Positions 36,601-48,600 of a stretch of 64,000 nt of DNA are shown here, piece by piece. The notes below the pieces were generated by a model. That model searched no databases, was not told the origin of the DNA, and worked only from the letters and a program-made list of their open reading frames with translations. The stretch comes from Mimachlamys varia. Its lineage: Eukaryota > Mollusca > Bivalvia > Pectinida > Pectinidae. The position numbers were made by a program, and so were the translations under genes. The stretch lies in assembly GCA_947623455.1 (NCBI GenBank), contig OX392536.1:32927465-32991464 (forward strand). Direction: 5' to 3'. Numbering within the stretch: position 1 is the first letter of the stretch; each line of letters opens with the position of its first letter.

Positions 36601-39600
36601 AGAGTTATATAGTAGTGAGCTAGGTATATGTATACATAGGGTGTGTATAGGGTGTGTACATGTATGTGTATACACGGGGCAGCAGGGAGCTATGTTTCCA
36701 TATAAGGAGTTGTTTACGTACTGTGTTATCGGGAAGCTGTGTATTAGGGCCCAGTTTGATTGACAGATTGCATAAGGCCAGTATAAATTTAGTAACAGAT
36801 TCCTATTTATAACTAGTGTAAGTCACTGCTTTAGCCAATCAGAAAGAGTGAGGAGCGAGCTCTAACTAGGTCGGAGGAGCGAGAGGAGCAGGGATTAACC
36901 AATCAGCGTGAGTGAGGAGCGAGAGAGGAGCCGAATCTAGGTCGGAGGAGCAGATGTTAGCCAATGAGAATGCAGTATGAAAGTGGTATATAACGGGTGA
37001 CAGTAACGGAAACTACAGAGATAAACTTTACTTTGAGAAATACTCCACGCAACTTGTGATAGGATTTATGGGATGTACTTTGTGTGTTCGTGTGACTATG
37101 GAATACATTATGATTGGGGATTATCGCCCGTGGATATTATGTGAGACAGTGTGCTTTGGATGTTAAGTGTGTACGTGTTTACTTCTGAATGGGATGTATT
37201 TGAACTTAATGTATATGTTGAACTTCATGGATGTGTAAATAAAATGATGTGAACTTTAGTCTGGTGTTACAGTTGTCCCTGCCGTAGTCAGCTTTCCATC
37301 TCGAACTTATATTAATAGCGTCTCGTGTATACCCGAGTGGATAACGCTACAAATGGTGGCAGCGGTGGGATGGAATGTTTCATGGCTACGGCAGCTGGAC
37401 TTTCGCAGGATTAGACTATTTGGATTTTACATTTGTGATAATTTTTCATAATGGATATTCCGGACTCACCAAGGAGACCATCTCAGCATGTGCTTACTTC
37501 ACCGCGTGTGCGTCGAAATTTAAATTGTGAATTCGATGAGAGTGAAGTGGAGAATAGCGATGGGTCAAGTAGCCCAGCTTTGGATACACCGGATGTGAGC
37601 GATACTCCGCATGTGGGGCAAAGGACTCCGGGAAGTAGTTATGAATGTGCGACTACTTCACGGGCGAGAACCACTAACTCACGCATAACGCGAAATCAAT
37701 ACAAGGGATTTATTTTGAAATGGATTCTTGAGTTGGGATGCTTGGGAAGTTGTGTTGGTATTCTGTACCACAGATACCCCAACCACGTCATCGTCTGTTT
37801 CACTAAGGAGTTTATAGTGTTGGGAACTCTTGTGATACTTCTGTTAATCACATGTTCGCTCATAGTGAAGTTGTTACGGAATCCCATAATGATCGACATG
37901 GTGCAAAATATGTCTCAGGGATTAGATGACGGTGTTACTGGTGTATTGGAGACGCCAAGTCGTGCATATGGAGAGCTGTCCACCCGGAATGATAACAATT
38001 TAAGGAGTTATCAAGTTCCGTTGAAGCGGACATTCAGTGGTACCGGTAAAGATATATGGAGTGAATATATCCGGTATTTTGAAAATGTAGCTGACCTGAA
38101 CGGCTGGACACCTGCCCGGACATTGCGTATATTTTTCACTGTACTGCGTGGCCAAGCTGAGGTGTATGCTTACGGGTTAAATGATACCGTTAAGCAAGAC
38201 TGGAATACCTTAAAGGATAAAATGGACGATCGTTTTGGACATAAATCTATGAAAGAGAGCTATGTGGCTGAGGCTAAATTAAGGAAACGGAAAACAGACG
38301 AATCTTACAGAGATTTCGCACAGACTATGGAGGACTTGTACAGACGTGCATACCCCAACAACAGAGACTATGTCGAGGAGAGCAGTTTAAAAACTTTCCT
38401 TAATAACTGTCACGTGTCGGATAGTTTCCGTTTGGCGGTTAAACGCATGCGCCCCAAAACACTACCGGAGGCGGTGACAGTTGCTATGCAGGAGGAATGT
38501 ATTCTGTTGGGAGAAAAACGGAACCCTAAGGACCAGAAACGCTCAGTGTACAATGTGCAAAATACGTCGTCTAATAGTCAGTCCGGAAACGGAAACTCCG
38601 GAAAGCGTACTACCAAGCAGTCGAAGACGTTAAAGTGTTTTGAGTGTGGCAGTGAAAAACATTTGAGAAATAAGTGCCCAAATGTTAATAGAGATTCGAA
38701 CTCTAACCCCAGAACTGAACTTCCGCTAAACGAGTCCCGACTGGAGCAGTAGGCCGTGCGCCGGCCGAGCAGGAACAGAGGCCTACATGTAATACAGGAG
38801 AGATACAAAATTCAACTGTACCCAGCGAATCCTGGAGACAAGAAGAAATTGTACTAAGTGACGCTGAAAACAGGGATACAGAAACAGATTTTTGTGGTGT
38901 TATTTCTTCCGCGGGAAACTGCAGACAGGAAGAGAAGAACGACTTACTCGAAATGAGAGTAAAGAGCGATGCTGCTATGAAAGTGCGGGGTATGGTGGAA
39001 GGTACGCCTCTTATCTGTAAAGTCGACACGGAGCGAGACGGACTTTCATCACCAACGATACCTACTATAGCATTGAGGGAAAGAATCGTCCTATATTGGA
39101 GCCTGCTCGTTCCAAGTTTGAGACCGCCGACGGCAACGAGTTATCGGTGTTAGGAATGTACGAACGTGGATGTACTAACCGTAATTCCGAGGAATGTGAA
39201 CAGTTCAGGCAGTTCTTGATAAAGCAACAAACCACATTTGCGGACCCTAACGGAAAGATGGGAATAAATTAAAGGATCCTGTGCCATTTAAGGAGGCACC
39301 ACGGAGAGTACCTATCTACCAAACGTAAAATCTTGGATGAAGAAATAGCCAAGTTAGAACAACAGGAATTGATAGAGCGCTCGGAGAGTCCATGGAGTTC
39401 ACAACTTGTTTTGGTCCAAAAGCGGGATAATTCCTGGAGAGTGTGTGTGGTTACCGGCGACTTAATGAGAAAACTATTAAGGATGCCTACCCCATTAGTC
39501 GTATTGACGACAATCTGGATGCTTTGTGTGGAGCTAAATGGTTTTCATCTCTGGATCTCAATATGGCTTATCATCAGGTGCCTATGAGCGAGGACGACAA

Positions 39601-42600
39601 AAAGCTGACAGCCTTCGCTACGCCACGAGGTGGATTGTACCAATATAAAGTGATGGCGTTTGGTTTGACCAACGCCCCGGCCACTTTCTCCAGAATATTA
39701 GAGAAAGCGCTGAGTGGATTACAATGGAACATTGCAGTGCTTTATCTGGACGACATTATTGTGTACGGGAAGGATTTCGGACAACATTTGGACAACTTTA
39801 CGGCAGTCTTGGAGAGGCTTGACGGTGCCAATTTACAGTTGAAAGCCAAGAAGTGTCACTTTTTCTGCAGAGAAGTGACGTTCCTGGGACACGTTGTGTC
39901 ACAGGATGGTGTCCGAACTGACCCTTCAAAAGTAGAGGCAATATCGAAGATGAAAGCGCCAGAGACCGTTTCAGAGTTAAGAACTTTCCTAGGATTAGCG
40001 TCCTATTACAGGAAGTTTGTTAAAAACTTCGCATTAATAGCGAAGTGTCTACATGACCTTACAAAGAAAGGTAAATCATGGATGTGGACGGAAGAAAATT
40101 CCAGAGCTGAAGGAACGGTTAACCTCAACTCCTATTTTGAGCTATCCAGACGTGAACGGGGGTAAATTCGTACTTGACACAGATGCCAGCAATTACGTTA
40201 TAGGAGCAGCGTTGTCACAAGTCCAGGAAGGCCAGGAAGTTGTTATTGCGTACGCCAGTAGGTCTCTAAGTAAGGCGGAACGTAATTATTGTGTGACCCG
40301 GAAAGAGATGCTGGCCGTGGTTAACTTTGTGAAATACTCATTGGACGTGAAATCTTGTTACGGACGGATCATGGATCGTTGACATGGCTGTAAAAATTCA
40401 AGGAACCAGATGGACAGATATGCAGGTGGATATTGCCCTGACAGTATGAACTGACTGTTAACTTGTGAACATTCCAGGATATTGCACATGTATCTGTGAA
40501 TTTTATTTTGTGACTATTTTAAAGACCCTCATGTGGTAATACTGAACTTTATTCGGAGTAACGGTATGTTCTCCGAATTAATTATATGAATCTGGAGAAG
40601 AGACACTGTGAATTGGACATTATTCGCTCACGTATTCCAACGGATTATATAAACACTGTGTAACTTTTAACGATTGACTTTACCATAAAAGCGAACATTA
40701 CGCTAATATCGTGTGGAACATTTTGTTCCTAGTTATGATATTTTATCATTGGAATGATATCGTGATTTGTGTTCACAATATTATGTTTTACGTCATATCT
40801 TACATGAATCATTTGTGATTTAAATATTACCGTGCGAGTGAGATGATAGTATGAACGGTTTTTAATGCTTATACATGTATACCTTATTTCGATTTTGTGA
40901 AATAGGTAGGATTTTATTCTTATCATACCTAAACTTTTGTCGGTGACAAAACTTGAAAAGTTGGGGGTAGTGTAGCGTGGAAATATATTTCACACTTATA
41001 TGTATTAAATTAGAAATGTTGTAGTTTAGTTGTGTTTTGTTTAGAGTTATATAGTAGTGAGCTAGGTATATGTATACATAGGGTGTGTATAGGGTGTGTA
41101 CATGTATGTGTATACACGGGGCAGCAGGGAGCTATGTTTCCATATAAGGAGTTGTTTACGTACTGTGTTATCGGGAAGCTGTGTATTAGGGCCCAGTTTG
41201 ATTGACAGATTGCATAAGGCCAGTATAAATTTAGTAACAGATTCCTATTTATAACTAGTGTAAGTCACTGCTTTAGCCAATCAGAAAGAGTGAGGAGCGA
41301 GCTCTAACTAGGTCGGAGGAGCGAGAGGAGCAGGGATTAACCAATCAGCGTGAGTGAGGAGCGAGAGAGGAGCCGAATCTAGGTCGGAGGAGCAGATGTT
41401 AGCCAATGAGAATGCAGTATGACGGGTGACAGTAACGGAAACTACAGAGATAAACTTTACTTTGAGAAATACTCCACGCAACTTGTGATAGGATTTATGG
41501 GATGTACTTTGTGTGTTCGTGTGACTATGGAATACATTATGACTGGGGATTATCGCCCGTGGATATTATGTGAGACAGTGTGCTTTGGATGTTAAGTGTG
41601 TACGTGTTTACTTCTGAATGGGATGTATTTGAACTTAATGTATATGTTGAACTTCATGGATGTGTAAATAAAATGATGTGAACTTTAGTCTGGTGTTACA
41701 GTTGTCCCTGCCGTAGTCAGCTTTCCATCTCGAACTTATATTAATAGCGTCTCGTGTATACCCGAGTGGATAACGCTACATATACATGTATATATAATGA
41801 CGATTTTCCCAGCTGTATAGATAACTCATCTCCCACTGGTCAGCTATCCTTTGGGGCAAAATTATTTTGTGTTTTTTTTTTCTTTAAATAATTCATTAAT
41901 ATACGGGTCAATTCTTGTACATATACATATGTCTGTCTTTTAGAAACACATTATGTATAATATCTTAATAAAAAAATCACTGTATGAGTTAGCTTGTAAT
42001 GATATATTGACTTAAGTGTTAAACTTAAACAATGCTGGTAGACATTAACATATAAAATATGCGTACTGGCAGCAATTGGAAGACAGGGAATCTGGATATG
42101 TGACACTTCCTGGACATCGAGAACGACGGCAAAGGTACTTGGACACGGGCCAGGAAAAGTGTGAAGATGGCAATGAGAGAAAACGTCCTGAAAAAACATA
42201 AATAGACTTGGTGGTATCAAATATAGGAATAGACATTAACTCGATAGGAAAATAGCAGGAACGATAGAGTATTGGTAGATATATACTGTAATGAAAAGTA
42301 AATAATTAAAGCAATTCAATGCATACTTTTGTGATAAAAAAATGTTTCAGAATGCTTGTGTTGCCATAAACACTTTGGTGTATTTCTTTCAATGAATTTA
42401 ATGCTATTGTCGCTATAAAAACTAAAAACTAAAACCTGCATACTGGCTATTCCCAATTGGACAGTATCGAAATAGAAAATGAGACATACAGGCTGGCTAT
42501 ACCCCACTGGACGGTGTCGCTATAGAAACTAAGACCTTAAGACAGGCTGAACCCCAGTGGATAGTGTCGCTATAGCAACTATGACCTACAGGCTGACTAT

Positions 42601-45600
42601 ACGCCAGTTGATGGTGTTGCTATAGAAACTATGACCTACAGGCTGTCTATATCCCAACAGGTTGACTATATCCCAGTGGATAGTGTTGCTATAGAAACTA
42701 AGACCTACAGGCTGGCTATACCCCAGTGGACGGTGTTGCTATAGAAACAAATACCTACAGGCTGGCTATACCCCAGTGGACGTGGTTGCTATAGAAACGA
42801 ATACATACAGACTTGCTATACCCCAGTGGACGGTATTGCTATAGAAACTAAGACCTACAGGCTGGCTATACCCCAGTGGATGGTGTTACTATAGAAACTA
42901 AGACCTACAGACTGGCTATACCCCAGTGGACGGTGTTGCTATAGAAACCAAGACCTACAGACTGGCTATACCCCAGTGGACGCTGTTGCTATAGAAACTA
43001 AGACCTACATGCTGGCTATAACCCCAGTGGACGGTGTTGCTTTAGAAACAAATACCTACAGGCTGGCTATACCCCAGTGGATGGTGTTGCTTTAGAAACA
43101 AATACCTACAGACTGGCTATACCCAAGTGGATGGTGTTCCTATAGAAACAAATACCTACAGACTGGCTATACCCTGTGGATGGTGTTGCTATAGAAACAA
43201 ATACTTACAGGCTGGCTATACCCCAGTGGACGGTATTGCTATAGAAACTAAGACCTACAGGCTGGCTATACCCTGTGGATGGTGTTGCTATAGAAACAAA
43301 TACCTACAGGCTGGCTATACCCCAGTGGATGGTGTGGCTATAGAAACAAATACCTACAGGCTGGCTATACCCTGTGGATGGTGTTGCTATAGAAACAAAT
43401 ACCTACAGGCTGGCTACACCCTGTGGATGGTGTTGCTATAGAAACAAATACCTACAAGCTGGCTATACCCCAGTGGATGGTGTTCCTATAGAAACTAAGA
43501 CTTACAGGCTGGCTATACCCCTGTGGAAGGTGTTGCTATAGAAACAAATACCAACAGACTGGCTACACCCCAGTGGACGGTGTTGCTATAGAAACAAAGA
43601 CCTACAGACTGGCTATACCCCAGTGGACGGTGTTGCTATAGAAACCAAGACCTACAGACTGGCTATACCCCAGTGGACGCTGTTGCTATAGAAACTAAGA
43701 CCTACATGCTGGCTATAACCCCAGTGGACGGTGTTGCTTTAGAAACAAATACCTACAGGCTGGCTATACCCCAGTGGATGGTGTTGCTTTAGAAACAAAT
43801 ACCTACAGACTGGCTATACCCAAGTGGATGGTGTTCCTATAGAAACAAATACCTACAGACTGGCTATACCCTGTGGATGGTGTTGCTATAGAAACAAATA
43901 CTTACAGGCTGGCTATACCCCAGTGGACGGTATTGCTATAGAAACTAAGACCTACAGGCTGGCTATACCCTGTGGATGGTGTTGCTATAGAAACAAATAC
44001 CTACAGGCTGGCTATACCCCAGTGGATGGTGTGGCTATAGAAACAAATACCTACAGGCTGGCTATACCCTGTGGATGGTGTTGCTATAGAAACAAATACC
44101 TACAGGCTGGCTACACCCTGTGGATGGTGTTGCTATAGAAACAAATACCTACAAGCTGGCTATACCCCAGTGGATGGTGTTACTATAGAAACTAAGACTT
44201 ACAGGCTGGCTATACCCCTGTGGAAGGTGTTGCTATAGAAACAAATACCAACAGACTGGCTACACCCCAGTGGACGGTGTTGCTATAGAAACAAATACCT
44301 ACAGACTGGCTATACCCCAGTGGACGGTGTTGCTATAGAAACAAATACCTACAGACTGGCTATACCCCAGTGTATGGTGTTGCTATAGAAACAAATACCT
44401 ACAGACTGGCTATACCCCAGTGGACGGTGTTGCTATAGAAACTAAGACCTACAGGCTAGCTATACCCCAGTGGACGGTGTTGCTATAGAAACTAAGACCT
44501 ACAGGCTGGCTATACCCCAGTGGACGGTGTTGCTATAGAAACAAATACCTACAGGCTTGCTATACCCCAGTGGACGCTGTTGCTATAGAAACAAATACCT
44601 ACAGGCTAGCTATACCCCATTGGACGCTGTTGCTATAGAAACTAAGACCTACAGGCTAGCTATACCCCAGTGGACAGTGTTGCTATAGAAACTAAGACCT
44701 ACAGGCTAGCTATACCCCAGTGGATGGTGTTACTATAGAAACTAAGACCTACAGACTGGCTATACCCCAGTGGACGGTGTTGCTATAGAAACCAAGACCT
44801 ACAGACTGGCTATACCCCAGTGGATGGTGTTACTATAGAAACTAAGACCTACAGACTGGCTATACCCCAGTGGACGGTGTTGCTATAGAAACCAAGACCT
44901 ACAGACTGGCTATACCCCAGTGGACGCTGTTGCTATAGAAACTAAGTCCTACAGGCTGGCTATAACCCCAGTGGACGGTGTTGCTTTAGAAACAAATACC
45001 TACAGGCTGGCTATACCCCAGTGGATGGTGTTGCTTTAGAAACAAATACCTACAGGCTAGCTATACCCCAGTGGACAGTGTTGCTATAGAAACTAAGACC
45101 TACAGGCTGGCTATACCCAAGTGGATGGTGTTGCTATAGAAACAAATACCTACAGGCTGGCTATACCCAAGTGGACGCTGTTGCTATAGAAACTAAGACC
45201 TACAGGCTAGCTATACCCCAGTGGACAGTGTTGCTATAGAAACTAAGACATACAGGCTGGCTATACCCCAGTGGACGGTGTTGAAGTCTGCAGCTACTCC
45301 AGTCAGAGACAGGCCAATGAGAGAGATGGTCGGGGCGATAGTGAGGGGACCAATAAATCTGAGCAGGAACCCCATCACTCCTGTACAGCCAAGTATGACC
45401 TGGGTCAGGGAAGCTAGGATCAGGTTTCCTTGGATCTACAACAAAGGGAAACAGGTCAATCTGAATATTAAGCTGCCATCGATGTCCCTTCTATCTATGT
45501 CATGCAATATATCAAAAGTACACTCCGATACCTACTACAAGTTTGAGGAAGCTGTAATGACCAACGAAAGGAGAAATATACCAAATATAATCAATCGTTT

Positions 45601-48600
45601 GGTTAAAGAGCTTGAATATAATCAGAAAAGCAAGCGAGGCACATGTTTGCAAGACCCTGGGACATAGAAAGTGTTTTAATCATTTACTGAAGACACTGTT
45701 AAATATCCTCTGGTTTCTGACACCTTTGACTGAATGTATTGAATAGCCCTCGAAAAATGACAAAATCACCAATTAACTGCGAAACTTTACGCTACATCAC
45801 AAACCGTACCACTGTAAATCCTTACGATTGTAGTCGAGACTAAATTTCAAAAGCTGAAACGAACATCCTTTGAAACGAGAATACATTTGTCTCATGTTTT
45901 GAGACAAAGTGGCTCAGTAATACATTTCCTTAGGGTGTAAGATATCACGAGACCTTTAAGATGATGTGTTGTGTTGTTTGGAGAACATATTACATGTATG
46001 TTTAGTATTGTTTTCAGGACTTTCTGTGTGAACACAACTTGAATTTCATTAATAAACAATTGTGTCCTGCCTGGGTAATGCAAATGGTCGTGAATGCCAG
46101 GATAATCAATTAAGACAAGTGCAGCAGGGTTCTCAGTAATCAACAACTCCTTTGCTATAGTTGATATAAGGGTTTATTAGAAGGCCTACAATATACAATA
46201 AAGTAGACATGAACACTAGACAAAGACATAGACAAAGTGAATTACGATTGAACAAATACAGATCGACACTATACATTTAAAATAGTCTTACCAGGGATGA
46301 TGGTAGTCTTGACGATGAATAGACAAATGTATGGCGATGATATAGCTATCGATGATATGTAGCTAGATGCTCTGTCCAGAATGATATTGGGGAATGGACG
46401 TGTAGGGTATTATCAGGTGTTTAGGGTGCGCACACATACCTACTCACTCTATCTACCAATCAGATCAGCTCTCACGCATTCCTTGCATACCGATGGATGA
46501 CGCAGTATGACAGCGCGAGAACTTACCTGTTGGGATTATGTCACCCTGTTCCGTGTATACCATGAGTTTGTACTCACAGAGTGTATCTGTACTTATGTAC
46601 CAATATATCTATATATAGCATGGGCTACACAAGGATAAAATTAGATGTTGTATATTCATTTTGATTGTGTATATTTGTAATACCGGTAGTATCGGTTGTA
46701 CGTTGTTAGATATGACCCTCCAGGATCAGTAATTATAGCATAGATCCTCTCTTCGCAATATAATTCCAACGTTCATAAATGTACTTTTTCAGTACAGATA
46801 ATTGCATTGTCGCATGTAAAACATTTGAAAAGGTAAAGTTGTTATGCTTAATTATGTGCCGTCTTATTAAAAAAAAATACTTGACGTGCGTTTATAAATT
46901 TGCTCAACGACATAACATGCAAATGTAAGTGAAAGCATTAACCAGCTGACAAGTGATAAGAGAACCACTAAACTATGTACTAGCACAGTAAATTTTCTTT
47001 GTTTTAGACAAAGGAGTGGGTGTTCCTTACACAGCGGATCTGACACACAGACTTCATTAAGTAATAATGCATTCAGCAATTGTTAGCGTCTCTGTTTGTT
47101 CGCTTAACGGTTGTTTCGATTTTTTCTTTGACTTTACACTGTGTACATTGACCAATAGTCAATAAGTGGCTGATTAAAAATATGAAAACAATTGAAATTG
47201 GTAAAACAAAGTACAATATCGTTAACTTTTTCGCATGATACACACAATTCTATTAAGAATTTAACCAAATCTAATAATCTCACTTGTGCCTTACCCACCT
47301 CTCTCATACGAATCTGCCAAACTTCGTCCTTGTCAACTGCAATAGATGTCCCGTTGAGGCTTGTTCCTATAAAACATTTAAATAACTTCATGGTTATGAA
47401 TGCAAACATAGCAGTAAAAAGACATCTTGTTTTGGAAACTGTTAAATTGTTATTTCAAATAAAGAACAATCACTTTTTTATTTGCATGGAATTATTAAAT
47501 GGGACAATTTACTTTTAAATGTTTCAAGAAAGAGGATTTGATTAAGCTGAATAATAATGAATTACAAATAAACATATACAAGCAAAAGAACCCAAATTTA
47601 ATGAAATCAAAATACAGTTTGTGGAAAACAAGATTTTAGACTTACCATATACAATGACGTTACACACACACATGCTGCACATTTTAAATTTTAAAGTCCT
47701 CCTAGGATATTTCAATGATGCTAGGGGCCAAAATGTAGGAATACAAATTTCTTAACTAATGTAGAAGTATAAGGGTCATATGCTTAGAACCCCTTAAATT
47801 CATGAGTTTTCGTAGTACACGATTAAAAATTATACAGAACTAGTTTAATTTTACTTTTAAATTCGTAAATTAAAAGGGTTTTACGCACCTGCCCCTTCTG
47901 CTTCTACATTGGTTTAGAAATTTTGGATTCCTACCTTTTGGCCCCTAGCATCACTGAAGCGTCCTAGGAGGACGAAACAGCTGTATGATGCAGAATTGTG
48001 TGTTACGTGATCTTTAGAAGTAAAGTGTGTAGTTCATTGAATCGGAATGCAAATATCTCAAGTCAGTAAAATTCATTAGTCCCTTGATATTTCTTATACA
48101 TACGTTTTTGTTTGCTTGCCTTATAGTTAAATAACACATATGTATGCGTCGATGCTTAGTTGATAACACTTCAAACATTTGTAAAGAAAACATAATATGG
48201 TTTTTACACATTATGTATATGCACATACCGCCGGGGTAGTCTGTGTCACAGCTCCACCTACTGAGAGACATCATGGCGACAATTGGTGCGATGAAGGTAT
48301 GGGAACCACCCTGAACAATTCCAAGCCTAAAAACGGACCACAATATTTAATCACACAATGTCAAGGCCTTCGTAGGCTTAAATATGTCGCAAAATTGCGA
48401 TATTGTTGGTAACGGAACCCGTATCACTATAAAAGGAAAATCTAAATTCTCCAGATAATTAACGCTTCCATCATTGTCCATCGCACAGTTGATGTACAGA
48501 TTCAGTTCATTTTTGGAACACTTATTTTGGTAAACGTCACGCAGTTCGGGTTCGCCTGTCTGGACTGTGCAAAAAGGCATGGCAACTGAAACTGATGCGG

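Larger units (their letters stand above)
36529..41780 (+). mobile_element. Ty3/Gypsy LTR retrotransposon, recent but defective
   Basis: 5252-bp element in intron 6 of the SLC23-like gene, antisense to the gene. Two TG...CA LTRs (36529-37351, 40971-41780) are flanked by a 4-bp duplication TATA. The LTRs differ by only two substitutions seen and one 13-bp deletion, so insertion is recent. Internal order is gag, protease remnant, RT and the start of RNase H in GAG-POL order. Two frameshifts break pol, the distal RNase H is lost, and no integrase is present. A purine run (ttgggggtag) precedes the 3' LTR. It cannot be autonomous. Confidence 0.92.

Noticed and set aside
36529..41780. Possibility that the LTR element is an infectious-type retrovirus copy
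   Set aside because: No envelope-like ORF lies between RT and the 3' LTR, and integrase is missing; it is a defective Gypsy retrotransposon.
43127..44138. Two identical 104-aa ORFs
   Set aside because: They lie in the 50-bp array in SLC23-like intron 5 on the opposite strand; identity reflects a segmental duplication.
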